54,532 bases of DNA from Oscillospiraceae bacterium (GTDB lineage Bacteria > Bacillota > Clostridia > Oscillospirales > Acutalibacteraceae): contig SVPP01000016.1 in NCBI GenBank assembly GCA_015065765.1, positions 1 to 54,532 of the forward strand. The letters are read 5' to 3'. Below, one piece after another: positions 16,901-24,946 of this stretch. Under the pieces are notes generated by a model. That model saw only the letters and a list, made by a program, of their open reading frames with translations, did not search any database and had not been told where the DNA came from. Position numbers and translations under genes: made by a program. Numbering within the stretch: position 1 is the stretch's first letter; each line of letters starts with the position of its first letter.

Positions 16901-18562
16901 AGTACCTGTAACGTCTGATTTAAGACTGGATGATTCAACAATATCTCCGCCGTTTTCACCGACTATACCACCAACATACTCAGTACCATTAATTGTTGTA
17001 TAAACAACCTTCGCTCTCTCAACTTTACCGTAAGATACACCCACAACAGGGCCAACGCTGTATCCACCGTTGATATAAGATTCTGCAATAGTAAGATTAG
17101 AGATTGTTGCTGTAGCAGAAATTGCACCAAAAAGACCTACCGCGTCACCGGAAGTAATATACATACCTCTTACAGTGAAACCATTTCCATAAAACTCTCC
17201 GGCAAACTCGACACCATTTGCACCGATAGGAGTCCATACATTTGAACCCTCAACAAGATTACCTACATTCATAACGATACTGTTTGAAAGAACCGCACTT
17301 GCACCGGTATTCTGTGCAACGCCATCAAGTGTTCCGTTTACGAGAGCTGCAAACCATGCAAGTTCTTTTGCGTTATTTATATAATAGAACTTACCGTCAA
17401 GAGAAAGTTTCGGCTCAGACATTGTGCCATCCCACAGATTCTGGTCAACCTGCCATGAAAGAATGGGATAACCATTGTTTGCCTTAAGATAGTCATAATA
17501 GAAGTCACCGAAAGTTCCGTTAATCAAAGTTGTAAAAGAATGACGCTTCATCTCATCAGTGGGAAGAGGCAAACCATTGTCTTCTTTACCTGTGAATTTT
17601 TCGGAATCATAGTAACAGTTTGTGATTTTTGAAGAATAATAGAATGCAGCGATTGCACCTGTAAGACCTGCCGGGTCAGATACAGATTCAACGTTTGATG
17701 CATTGTAGCAACTGGCAATATCACCTACGTTGTTACCTGAAACACCTGCAACATAAAGAGCACCGTATATATCACCTGTGTTGTAGCAACTGATAAGAAC
17801 AGAGCCTGAGTTAGTACCACAGATACCTCCTACATACTTACCTGTAGAATAAACTTCTGCAGTATTAAAGGATTGGGAAATCGTACCTTCAAAAGCAGCA
17901 CAACCTGTTATACCACCTATACGATGACCTGTAGCACTGATTGAACCGCCAAAAGAACAATATGTAATATTACCACCGTTTATAAGATATCCCGTGATGC
18001 CACCGACGTTATTTACACCGGTGATGTTTGCATTTACTGTGCATGAAGTAATTGAGGTTCTATTATCAGAATAACCTGCAATACCACCAACTTCGCTGCC
18101 ACCGTGAACATGCGAAGAGGCAATTTTTACATTCTTTATCTGCGCACCTGAAAGATATCCGAAAAGTCCCTGATAATCTTTTCCGTTATCAATACTCAAG
18201 CCATAAATGGTGAAACCTTTACCATCAAAGATACCACTGAACACTCGCCCTGTGTCTGCATAGTTAGCAATAGGTGTCCACTTGTGTGCATAGTTATCCT
18301 CATCAATATTATTAAGATAAATATCACACGTCAGTCTACCTTTGAGTGTAACATTACCTGCATCACTGTTTACCTGATTGGCAAACCATGCAAGGTCCTC
18401 CGCGCTCTGCAGAAGATAAAAGCCGTCGCTTGTTCTCGATGGTGTAACAGTGGATGCTCCGCCTGTCCAGATCGCAGCAAAAGCGGTCAGCGATGTTGCA
18501 CTTATCGCCATAATCACAGCAAGAATGCACACCATAAATTTATAAAATCTCTTTTGTTTCAT
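13901..18562 (-). CDS. Very large secreted GLUG-repeat beta-helix protein with dockerin
   Basis: Secreted protein of 1553 residues. A signal peptide (about residues 1-30, ending TAFAA) is followed by two blocks that each open with a Leu-Ala-Trp-Phe-Ala segment and continue as GLUG repeats. Examples are VGGIAGYSD, VGGITGYL and YVGGICGTNSG, about 14 in all, to roughly residue 700. The middle (about 780-1390) is rich in GTVNFYSGSI-like short repeats typical of a right-handed parallel beta-helix. The C-terminus carries a dockerin with loops DLNADGAVDGQD and DVNHDGQVTQED. No catalytic motif is evident, so a binding or adhesive role attached through a cohesin is my inference. GGAGG lies upstream of the ATG at 18562. 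Its dockerin differs in sequence class from those at 30927-47630. Confidence 0.85.
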   Translation of the reverse strand: MKQKRFYKFMVCILAVIMAISATSLTAFAAIWTGGASTVTPSRTSDGFYLLQSAEDLAWFANQVNSDAGNVTLKGRLTCDIYLNNIDEDNYAHKWTPIANYADTGRVFSGIFDGKGFTIYGLSIDNGKDYQGLFGYLSGAQIKNVKIASSHVHGGSEVGGIAGYSDNRTSITSCTVNANITGVNNVGGITGYLINGGNITYCSFGGSISATGHRIGGITGCAAFEGTISQSFNTAEVYSTGKYVGGICGTNSGSVLISCYNTGDIYGALYVAGVSGNNVGDIASCYNASNVESVSDPAGLTGAIAAFYYSSKITNCYYDSEKFTGKEDNGLPLPTDEMKRHSFTTLINGTFGDFYYDYLKANNGYPILSWQVDQNLWDGTMSEPKLSLDGKFYYINNAKELAWFAALVNGTLDGVAQNTGASAVLSNSIVMNVGNLVEGSNVWTPIGANGVEFAGEFYGNGFTVRGMYITSGDAVGLFGAISATATISNLTIAESYINGGYSVGPVVGVSYGKVERAKVVYTTINGTEYVGGIVGENGGDIVESSSLKSDVTGTTYVGGIVGVNYDGSIVNTCCSSNTVIGESVVGGVVGENQANISSTFNSGNVTATDGYAGGIAGRVTSCTISDCYNTGDISGSSKIGGIAGQLRRQATITNTYSIGNITGDSDANAILGDLSNGTVTNSYYDRNKVFDADGNKVTDQWATGLRTTQMTGEDSLENMTGFARQSWVATEDSDYFVYYPQLMTFANSGDYDLYDNSLESVSFLKDGLVCKVIGNTETSYFKTINEAFDKIGTGMGTVELMDKVTITSTATVQGDVTVIPTVESNVLLRSKSFFGQPIIVKDEAILNFGSDDASYATLTVNGNNVTDITNETFAESMVTVEKGGTFNFYDAIAINNTALNGGFVYNSGTVNFYSGSISDGTGIQAGGVAYNKGTMNFYSTEITNNSAKLAGGVVFNAGGQVSINNGADINNNTSGEGGAFYVGGGTVNLLGGAVYMNSASYGGAFVVSDNGKLKLYDGSVYENTATVDGAGIYNTGSVEFYAAGNIDASNDVYLPVGETITMAAKSVFSSAIVTITPEEYAEGIRVISGDYTAMNASLCNITPQEEMEWHINSSGKLTTSEIKYVLTASFFNSDTVPYTSLEEALADIGTNPAIITLIDDITVNETVVIGSNISFESDGMPHTISAASGFEGPMFRVVNGATLSLGTNVDDHETDVLYINGANILGETLIDVENGALEIYSGTVIFGCNEVDSAVKSASLVEMHGGKITENNVRVGAVHIADGTFNFFAGTIFDNTGVGVYSNGTFNIYDGAGVDATNIVYLTDGHVINVVKHDPVYDEETGEEIVQEITFPDLIASVDFEKYYVDTQIIGTEKTDDVTKYTGKFTVADTTYTLDDMNYLRADNFVLKDSATIKLRENVCVYGFTLGVYTAESLVLQFENENIAVIDKDGNFKSGDVMIGTGDNLVLLDGDGKFYRTIPILIYGDLNADGAVDGQDAFIVSMYVYGFLPKEHFSIAHIEAMDVNHDGQVTQEDATIIENTGVFEGTIEQQMNW

Positions 18563-18607
18563 ATAAAAGCCTCCGGGTCTTAAAATAGGCAAACACATAC
18601 CCACATA

Positions 18608-18636
18608 ATAATATACCAATCTGAATAAAATTTCAA
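18608..18636 (-). promoter_or_regulatory. Promoter of the GLUG-dockerin gene
   Basis: Minus strand TTGAAA (18631-18636), 17-base spacer, TATTAT (18608-18613), about 45 bases before the start codon. The same -35/-10 pair with the same spacing recurs before two of the tandem dockerin genes (33158 and 35702). Confidence 0.6.
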
Positions 18637-18703
18637 TGTTTTTTTATTAAAAAGTATCAAAATTTGTTAAAAAATCATCCTCGTTTTATAGAAACTGTAC
18701 TCA

Positions 18704-18736
18704 AATAAAAAAATCCCACACTTAAAAAGTGTGGGA
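18704..18736 (-). terminator. Terminator of the TVP38-galK-esterase operon
   Basis: Hairpin TCCCACACTT/AAGTGTGGGA with a short A/T loop, followed on the minus strand by TTTTTTTATTT. It lies 7 bases after the esterase stop codon. Confidence 0.88.
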
Positions 18737-18742
18737 AACAAA

Positions 18743-19567
18743 TCAAAGATCAAAAGTTTTTTTAAGCCACTCGCAAGAAAGCTCTACCCATCTTGCTGCA
18801 TACTCATTGGGAGTGTGACATACTTCCTTTGTTCCTGTTGACATTCCGTGACCTCCAAAGGGGAAAATATGGAGTTCAAACGGAATTTCCTTTTCTGACA
18901 GAGCTGACGCAAACATAAGTGAGTTTTTCACAGGCACTGCACCGTCTTCTGCTGTATGCATGATGAAAGTAGGCGGAGTATCCTCAGACACATTATTTTC
19001 AAGAGAATACTTCTTAATAAAAGCTTCGTCATTTTTATATTCACCAAGAAGATTATCTCTTGTTCCGCCATGAGTAAGAATACCGAATGTAAGAACAGGA
19101 TAACAAAGAATTGCCGCATTGGGTTTATTGCTGCCTTCAGGAATATTCAGTTCATCAAAAATTGCTTTATCATTCCACATTGTTGCAAGACTTCCTGCAA
19201 GATGACCACCTGCTGAGAAACCGATAATTGCAATTTTATCTGCTTCCACATTCCATTCTTCGGCATTCTTTCTGATAATTGACACCGCAAGTGAAGCCTC
19301 AAGTAAAGGCTGACTGAAATCAGGCATTCTTTCTGATGCTCTTTCACCTACCGAGTAGCGAAGAACAAAACAGTTAAAACCAAGAGCAAGATATTGATTT
19401 GCGATGGGCTCTGCCTCTCTGTCTGAACACATTCCGTAACCGCCACCGGGAAAGACAAGCATTGCCGGACGCTTGTTTGTGGGGAATTCATGTGATGTTT
19501 CGCGGATATATGTATCAATATAGACATCTTTTCTGTCTTCATAAAGATAAATTCTTTCACATTTCAT
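18743..19567 (-). CDS. Alpha/beta hydrolase, acetyl-esterase/BD-FAE type
   Basis: Probable carbohydrate esterase of 274 residues with no signal peptide, so cytoplasmic. It shows the oxyanion-region motif VFPGGGYG and the nucleophile elbow IIGFSAGGHLAGS (G-F-S-A-G). A likely catalytic aspartate lies in MHTAEDGAVPV and the histidine in FPFGGHGMSTG. This is the triad layout of small acetyl-xylan or feruloyl esterase-like hydrolases (BD-FAE, Aes). Deacetylation of imported oligosaccharides would fit its position 3 bases after galK. TTAGGAGA precedes the ATG. The exact substrate is unknown. Confidence 0.8.
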   Translation of the reverse strand: MKCERIYLYEDRKDVYIDTYIRETSHEFPTNKRPAMLVFPGGGYGMCSDREAEPIANQYLALGFNCFVLRYSVGERASERMPDFSQPLLEASLAVSIIRKNAEEWNVEADKIAIIGFSAGGHLAGSLATMWNDKAIFDELNIPEGSNKPNAAILCYPVLTFGILTHGGTRDNLLGEYKNDEAFIKKYSLENNVSEDTPPTFIMHTAEDGAVPVKNSLMFASALSEKEIPFELHIFPFGGHGMSTGTKEVCHTPNEYAARWVELSCEWLKKTFDL

Positions 19568-19570
19568 ATC

Positions 19571-20845
19571 TTATTCTCCTAACACTTTAACGCCACCGCA
19601 AGGACGAATTGAAAGCACATAACAGGATTTTTCGCCAAACACTTTTTTCATTTCTGTAATATATTCATCAAGAATTTCATTAGGAACAAAAGCCTGCATT
19701 GTTCCTGCAAAACCACCGCCGTGTACACGCCATGCACCCTTACCTTTGAGGAGTCTTTCCGCAATGCAGAGACCGATGCTCAGAGGCTGATCCTGAGGAG
19801 CCGAAGAGGGATAAACATTCTGGTTGTACATATATGAAGAACGTCCGCTCTCAATTACGCCTGCTTTGAAAGATTCAAAGTCACCTTTTGAAAGAGCGTC
19901 AGCTTCAAAGTCAACTCTTGCATTATCTGCAAAGAAATGCATAGCTCTGAGAACAGCTCTGTCCCCTGCTTTTTCTCTTACTGCAGATACTTTGCTGTAA
20001 AAATCTTCAGGACAAACTTCTCTTAAAACTTTTTTACCAAAAACGGCTGCAGCTGATTCCATTTCAGTTCTTACTGCACCATATTCAGGTGTTAAATCAG
20101 CATGGCTTCCGCCTGTGTTTACAATACAAAGTGAATGTTCGCAAGATGCAAAATCAAAATCAAGCTTAGTAATTACAGGTTCTTTTGTGTCTTTGAAATC
20201 AATTTCCACAAAACCGCCCACAGATGATGCCATCTGATCCATAAGTCCACAGGGTTTATCAAAATATTTATTTTCTGAGAACTGAGCAATCTGTGCAATT
20301 TCTACGGGAGAAATTTTGCCGTCATTGAACATATAATTAAGCACTGTTCCGATAAGCACCTCAAAAGCAGCTGAGCTTGAAAGACCTGAGCCTGAAAGAA
20401 CAGATGATGTTGTATATGCATCAAATGCACCGATATTGTAACCTCTCTCAGCAAAACCCGCGTACATACCTCTGATAAGCTCCTGTGATGTACCGAAACC
20501 TTCAGGATGCACGCTCAGATCTGAAATATCAACTGTATCCATATCATATCCTACAGATTTTACTCTTGTGATATTGCCTTCTTTTTTCGCGCAGACTGCT
20601 ACGGCATCAAGATTTACCGCTGCTGCAAGAACTTTGCCGTTATTATGGTCTGTATGATTTCCGCAGACTTCCGTGCGACCGGGGGCACTGTAAAAAGAAA
20701 GAGAATCACTTTCACCATATTCCTTTGCGAAAAGCTCAGCAAGAGCAATATATCTTTCTCTCTGCTCCACTACTGCACTGTCTGTCACATAAACTCTCTT
20801 GAGCTCGTTATCGAAAGCTCCTGAACTAATTTTTGATTTTAACAT
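19571..20845 (-). CDS. galK: Galactokinase
   Basis: GHMP-family kinase of 424 residues that phosphorylates galactose to galactose-1-phosphate. It has the substrate motif SAPGRTEVCGNHTDHNNG, the ATP loop SVLSGSGLSSSAAFE and the third motif VHGGGFAGTMQAF. The first motif has T and C (RTEVCGNHTDH) where RVNLIGEHTDY is usual, a variation common in clostridial relatives. The ATG at 20845 has AAAGGTG at good spacing; the GTG three codons upstream sits on the ribosome site. The start overlaps the TVP38-type gene by about 20 bases. No galT or galE is in the window. Confidence 0.88.
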   Translation of the reverse strand: MLKSKISSGAFDNELKRVYVTDSAVVEQRERYIALAELFAKEYGESDSLSFYSAPGRTEVCGNHTDHNNGKVLAAAVNLDAVAVCAKKEGNITRVKSVGYDMDTVDISDLSVHPEGFGTSQELIRGMYAGFAERGYNIGAFDAYTTSSVLSGSGLSSSAAFEVLIGTVLNYMFNDGKISPVEIAQIAQFSENKYFDKPCGLMDQMASSVGGFVEIDFKDTKEPVITKLDFDFASCEHSLCIVNTGGSHADLTPEYGAVRTEMESAAAVFGKKVLREVCPEDFYSKVSAVREKAGDRAVLRAMHFFADNARVDFEADALSKGDFESFKAGVIESGRSSYMYNQNVYPSSAPQDQPLSIGLCIAERLLKGKGAWRVHGGGFAGTMQAFVPNEILDEYITEMKKVFGEKSCYVLSIRPCGGVKVLGE

Positions 20846-21560
20846 CTTCTTCACCTTTCCTCCTGATGAATAAAATAATTTTCCTTGTAGCTATCAGACC
20901 TATCCCTGACAAAAAACTTGATATCATAACAGGAATAATAAATGATGCTGAAAAAGGGTTGAACGCATTATGCCCTATAATTGAGTATGAAATAATTTTC
21001 GGCATGAAACCACAGACCGAAATCAATAAATATCTTCTGAAATCGTATTTCAAGCCGCCGTAAATATTGCTTACTGTGTTAATGGGAAACATGGGAAAAG
21101 TTCTTGCCATAAACAAAAGCCACGGATTTCCGCTACCATCATGTTCAAGAATATTCCAGATTTCCTCATAGTTCTTCAGAATCCTATAAGGCAACGTCTT
21201 TTTTCTTGCACCTATATAATACCTTATTGTGAAGATTATTACAAGACCTAAAATGTTTAATATTACAGAAAAAAATGTTCCGAATACCATTGATGTAATA
21301 ACACACACGCATGAAACAGGTATCAGCGGCAAAGGCAATACAGCTTTGAGAGTAAAAAGCAGAAACACTGCAAGAATAACAGCTGAGCTGTTTCTCAATT
21401 CTGCTACTCTCATTTCAAGTCTGATAAGATATGACTGATATTCATCATACCAAATCTGTAACCTCTGAATCTTAAAAAATATCAGTAAAAAGAATAATAT
21501 TACTGCAACTGAAATCAGAAGAATTGCAATTGTTTGCATCAATCCAAGTTTTTTCCTCAT
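20826..21560 (-). CDS. TVP38/TMEM64 (DedA-like, SNARE-associated) membrane protein
   Basis: Membrane protein of 244 residues with an N-terminal helix (about 10-30). It then has the VTT-domain signature: hydrophobic FLLFTLKAVLPLPLIPVS, reentrant-type segments around 85-115, the central ARTFPMFPINTVSNIYGG and a final helix before a basic tail. TVP38/TMEM64 proteins are thought to act as lipid scramblases or transporters. It heads the galK operon, although no metabolic link between the two is known. AGGCGG lies before the ATG. Confidence 0.82.
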   Translation of the reverse strand: MRKKLGLMQTIAILLISVAVILFFLLIFFKIQRLQIWYDEYQSYLIRLEMRVAELRNSSAVILAVFLLFTLKAVLPLPLIPVSCVCVITSMVFGTFFSVILNILGLVIIFTIRYYIGARKKTLPYRILKNYEEIWNILEHDGSGNPWLLFMARTFPMFPINTVSNIYGGLKYDFRRYLLISVCGFMPKIISYSIIGHNAFNPFSASFIIPVMISSFLSGIGLIATRKIILFIRRKGEEDVKIKN

Positions 21561-21576
21561 ATTTTCCGCCTACATG

Positions 21577-21605
21577 TTGAATTTATTTCATTTTCTTTAT
21601 ATAAT
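21577..21605 (+). promoter_or_regulatory. Promoter of the hydroxyacid dehydrogenase gene
   Basis: Plus strand TTGAAT (21577-21582), 17-base spacer, TATAAT (21600-21605). Six bases downstream is an inverted repeat GTGAA-AA-TTCAC (21611-21622), close to the expected transcription start, which could bind a repressor. The -10 overlaps that of the divergent TVP38-galK promoter. Confidence 0.65.
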
Positions 21606-21626
21606 TATATGTGAAAATTCACGCAA
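21598..21626 (-). promoter_or_regulatory. Divergent promoter of the TVP38-galK-esterase operon
   Basis: Minus strand TTGCGT (21621-21626), 17-base spacer, TATATA (21598-21603). The GTGAA/TTCAC inverted repeat at 21611-21622 falls within its spacer, so one regulator could control both directions. The -35 is a weak match. Confidence 0.45.
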
Positions 21627-21639
21627 AAGAGGTTAAAAT

Positions 21640-22587
21640 ATGAAAATAATTATTTTAGATGGTTACACAGTAAACCCTGGGGACCTTTCATGGGATTGGC
21701 TCGGGGAATACGGTGAATACAAAGTTTATGACAGAACTCCCACTGAAGAAATTCTCTCACGATGTGAAGGTGCGGACATTGTTATTACTAACAAAACACC
21801 TCTCGGCAGAGATATACTCAAAAAACTGCCTGATGTAAAATTTATCGATTTGCTTAGTACAGGCTATAACATTACCGATATTTTTTATGCAAGAGAAAGA
21901 GGCATACCTGTTTCCAACGTTCCTGCTTACAGCACAAAAGCCGTAGCCCAACTTACCTTTGCTTTTATTCTTCAGTTTTCTTCACGCGTCGCAGAACACT
22001 CAGCTTCCACCAAAAACGGAGATTGGCAAAGATGCGAGCATTTCTGCTATATGGTAGCTCCATTGAGTGAACTTGCAGGAAAAACAATCGGAATTGTAGG
22101 CTTCGGCTCAATCGGCAAAGAGGTTGCAAAAATTGCAGAAGCCTTTTCAATGAAAGTTCTTGTAAACACAAATCACCCCGGTGAAAACACAGAAAATTTA
22201 AAATTCTGCGACCTTGAAACACTTCTTGAAAACTCTGATTTTGTTACTCTCCACTGCCCTCTTACTGAAAAAACTACAGGCATGGCGAATAAAGAATTTT
22301 TCTCAAAAATGAAAAGAACTGCATATTTTATAAACACATCACGCGGTGCAACAGTTGATGAAGATGCCTTGAAATCAGCACTTGAAAGTGGTGAAATCGC
22401 AGGAGCAGGACTTGATGTTCTTCTCACCGAACCGCCGATTGACGATAAAATCACGTCACTTGAAAACACCTTTGTAACGCCTCATATCGCTTGGGCAGCA
22501 AAGGAAACAAGACAGAGACTCATGGAAGTTACAAAAGAAAACATCAGAGCCTTTGTAAACGGAAAACCAATTAATGTAGTAAACTGA
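21640..22587 (+). CDS. D-2-hydroxyacid dehydrogenase
   Basis: NAD-dependent dehydrogenase of 315 residues in the glycerate/phosphoglycerate dehydrogenase family. The Rossmann motif is GIVGFGSIGKEVA (about residue 150). The catalytic triad is visible as R in FINTSRGATVDE, E in LDVLLTEPP and H in FVTPHIAWAA. The single catalytic-domain length without an ACT domain suggests a glycerate or hydroxypyruvate-type enzyme rather than SerA, but the substrate cannot be read from sequence. AAGAGGT lies upstream of the ATG. It stands alone on the plus strand with its own promoter and terminator. Confidence 0.88.
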   Translation: MKIIILDGYTVNPGDLSWDWLGEYGEYKVYDRTPTEEILSRCEGADIVITNKTPLGRDILKKLPDVKFIDLLSTGYNITDIFYARERGIPVSNVPAYSTKAVAQLTFAFILQFSSRVAEHSASTKNGDWQRCEHFCYMVAPLSELAGKTIGIVGFGSIGKEVAKIAEAFSMKVLVNTNHPGENTENLKFCDLETLLENSDFVTLHCPLTEKTTGMANKEFFSKMKRTAYFINTSRGATVDEDALKSALESGEIAGAGLDVLLTEPPIDDKITSLENTFVTPHIAWAAKETRQRLMEVTKENIRAFVNGKPINVVN

Positions 22588-22590
22588 CAA

Positions 22591-22636
22591 AAAGGACTGT
22601 ATCAATTCACGTGTCTGATACAGTCCTTTCTTTTTA
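22591..22636. terminator. Bidirectional terminator between convergent genes
   Basis: Long stem AAAGGACTGTATCA/TGATACAGTCCTTT around an 11-base loop. T runs occur on both sides (CTTTTT on the plus strand, TTTTTGTC on the minus), so it can serve both the dehydrogenase gene and the GH4 gene. Confidence 0.92.
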
Positions 22637-22640
22637 TTAA

Positions 22641-23921
22641 TTATTTGTAGAATCTTTCGAGGTAGTTTCTGTGAGCTACTTTCATTTCTTCGTAGCAAGC
22701 CTTTGCGTTTTCATAGTCACCGATAAGAGGATGAACCATGAGAGCCTTCATAGCAGCTTCATCATCACCGTTAAGTGCTGCTTCAACTGCGTATTTTTCA
22801 TAAGCCTTAACAGACTGCATAAGTCCCTGCATATGTCTGTTTGTCTTTTTCTTAACAGGTACGGGAGTTGCACCGTCTGCACCGATTACTGCGCTGATTT
22901 CAACAACGTCATCATCTTCCATAAAGGGAAGTGTGCCGTCATTCTTGATGTTAACAACGTGAACATCTCTCTTATCGTTTGCAATTGAATCGATAAGTGA
23001 AACCGCAGCAAGTGAATACTTGTGTCCGCCACGTTTGTCAAGAAGTGCAGGCTTAATACAGAGCTCTTCGTCGCTGTACATTTTAAGAAGGTCTTCTTCG
23101 ATTTCCATACAAACCATTGCACGGCTCTTTTTATCTTCTCTAAGGTGTTCAATTTTAGCGTTTCTGTTGTAGTAATACTGAAGATATGATGAAGGAATAC
23201 CCTCTATAGCCTTGAGGCATTCAAGTGAGAAACCGTCATCCTTGATGTTAGCCATAACTTTGGGAGAGAAGCCCTCTTCGATAAGTTTGGGAAGAAGTTC
23301 TTCGCCGTCTTTAACAATTGAAGTAATCCAGCTTAAGTGGTTCAGACCAACATAAGTTACTTCACTGTCAAGACCTGTAATTTCCTTAACATCGTCAATC
23401 ATGTCAATGGGAACATTACAAAGACCGATTGCTTTAACCTTTGTATAATTGAGAAGGAATTCTGTAATAATGCCTGAGGGGTTTGTAAAGTTGATAAGCC
23501 ATGCATCAGGACAGATTCTTTCCATGTGGTCAGTGATTTTCTGGATTTCAGGAATTGTTCTGAGAGCCTTGAAGAAGCCGCCGATACCTGTTGTTTCCTG
23601 ACCGATAAGACCGTATTTAACAGGAATGATTTCATCAAGATGTCTTGCAGGAAGCTTACCTACACGCATCTGTGTGAGAACAAAGTCCGCACCCTGAAGT
23701 GCAACCTCAAGGTCATCTGTGAAAACTGTTTCACAGTCAATACCTGCTTTTTTGAGCATACGGACACAGAGATTACCAACGATTGTACGCTTTCTCTCAT
23801 CAATATCCATGAATGAAACTTTTTTAAGTTTGAGTGAATCCTGTGCTTTGATAAATCCATCAAGAAGCTCGGGGCAATATGTACTGCCTGAACCGATAAC
23901 AGCAACGCTAATTTCTTTCAT
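22641..23921 (-). CDS. Glycoside hydrolase family 4, 6-phospho-beta-glucosidase type
   Basis: GH4 enzymes hydrolyse phosphorylated glycosides by an unusual NAD- and Mn-dependent redox-elimination. The 426-residue protein has the N-terminal NAD loop AVIGSGSTYCPEL, the LINFTNPSGIITE segment, the metal cysteine in GLCNVP and the histidine in GLNHLSWI. The second half retains the family layout, ending in HVVNIKNDGTLPFMEDDDVVE. Close matches are LicH/CelF-like 6-phospho-beta-glucosidases. It is 13 bases after the kinase gene. A kinase partner instead of a PTS suggests the disaccharide is phosphorylated after uptake, which is inference. AAGGAGAAA precedes the ATG. Confidence 0.88.
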   Translation of the reverse strand: MKEISVAVIGSGSTYCPELLDGFIKAQDSLKLKKVSFMDIDERKRTIVGNLCVRMLKKAGIDCETVFTDDLEVALQGADFVLTQMRVGKLPARHLDEIIPVKYGLIGQETTGIGGFFKALRTIPEIQKITDHMERICPDAWLINFTNPSGIITEFLLNYTKVKAIGLCNVPIDMIDDVKEITGLDSEVTYVGLNHLSWITSIVKDGEELLPKLIEEGFSPKVMANIKDDGFSLECLKAIEGIPSSYLQYYYNRNAKIEHLREDKKSRAMVCMEIEEDLLKMYSDEELCIKPALLDKRGGHKYSLAAVSLIDSIANDKRDVHVVNIKNDGTLPFMEDDDVVEISAVIGADGATPVPVKKKTNRHMQGLMQSVKAYEKYAVEAALNGDDEAAMKALMVHPLIGDYENAKACYEEMKVAHRNYLERFYK

Positions 23922-23934
23922 TTTGCATTTCTCC

Positions 23935-24876
23935 TTAGTTTTTGTAATCTTGGAAAATCCAGTTTACGCAGCCTGTAACGGGAGCCTGTGTAAGCTTGAT
24001 ATATTTAACTTTTTTATCTGTTCTTTCAGCAATTTTCTTTTTAAGGCAATCAAGATAAACTTCATTGGGAAGCTTTGTATGGATTGAACCTGAAAGAACA
24101 ACCTCAACCTCACCATCACCAAAATTGAGTGAATTAAGATGTGAGACGATGTAGTCCGCACCTCTCTCTGACATTTCGTCAATTGCTTTGAGAACAGGCT
24201 TGTCACCCATTTTTGAAGCGGCAAAGAAGAAATCGATAAGATTCATAATAAATCTGCCTCTTTCCTCATTTTCTGCCATAGCAAGTGTGCCGAGAAATTC
24301 TTCTTTTGTATCAACGCCGAACTCTTTCTTGAACATTTCAGTCATAGCTGTTTTTTCAAGACCGAGAACAATCTCATCATAAATTAACTTAAATGACTTT
24401 GTTGCAACCCAAGTACCATTACCTTTGTCGTCAGAAAATTCACTGAAACCGCCGAGCTGTACCATTTTGCCATCAAGGTCGATTGCGTTGCAGCATGTAC
24501 CTGTACCGCAGTTGTAGCCGATTGCAGCTTTTCCTGTTGCACCTGCTTTTACAACAATGAAACCGTCATTGAAAATTTCAAAGTTCTTAAGACCTCTTTT
24601 TTCCATCTGTGCACACATTTCATCGTGCTGATAGGGATGATCGATACCTGCAAGTCCCATAAGAGTAAATCCGATATCGTCAAGAGTTACATTTCCTTCT
24701 TCGAGAAGTTTTGTGATTCCGTCCCAGATAATTGTTGCAGCTTCATCAAAACTACCCTCTAAATTTTCGTGGTTACTGCCGGGAGTTTTAACCTCAGCAA
24801 CAATATTCTTCTCATCATCGAAAAGAGCGTAAGCAGTTTTTGTTCCGCCGCCGTCTACACCGATATAAAATGCCAT
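23935..24876 (-). CDS. BadF/BadG-family sugar kinase, N-acetylglucosamine-kinase-like
   Basis: ASKHA-fold kinase of 313 residues. The phosphate-1 motif is IGVDGGGTKTAYALFD, an N-linked region PGSNHEN follows, and the second loop is GYNCGTGTCCNAIDLDG. The domain is the BadF/BadG/BcrA/BcrD type, which in bacteria and animals includes N-acetylglucosamine kinase; glucosamine or another amino sugar is the most likely substrate. A pair with GH4 suggests it phosphorylates a beta-linked disaccharide or its product. AAGGAGAA lies upstream of the ATG. It has its own promoter just inside the tail of the WYL gene. Confidence 0.8.
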   Translation of the reverse strand: MAFYIGVDGGGTKTAYALFDDEKNIVAEVKTPGSNHENLEGSFDEAATIIWDGITKLLEEGNVTLDDIGFTLMGLAGIDHPYQHDEMCAQMEKRGLKNFEIFNDGFIVVKAGATGKAAIGYNCGTGTCCNAIDLDGKMVQLGGFSEFSDDKGNGTWVATKSFKLIYDEIVLGLEKTAMTEMFKKEFGVDTKEEFLGTLAMAENEERGRFIMNLIDFFFAASKMGDKPVLKAIDEMSERGADYIVSHLNSLNFGDGEVEVVLSGSIHTKLPNEVYLDCLKKKIAERTDKKVKYIKLTQAPVTGCVNWIFQDYKN

Positions 24877-24913
24877 AAAACATTCTCCTTATTTTTCCAA
24901 ATTTCAATTGATA

Positions 24914-24942
24914 ATTATATCACTTTTTTTAATAACAGTCAA
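24914..24942 (-). promoter_or_regulatory. Promoter of the kinase-GH4 pair with overlapping inverted repeat
   Basis: Minus strand TTGACT (24937-24942), 17-base spacer, TATAAT (24914-24919). An inverted repeat TGATA-ATTA-TATCA (24909-24922) covers the -10 and is a candidate operator, possibly for the WYL regulator encoded immediately upstream. Confidence 0.7.
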
Positions 24943-24946
24943 CTGA

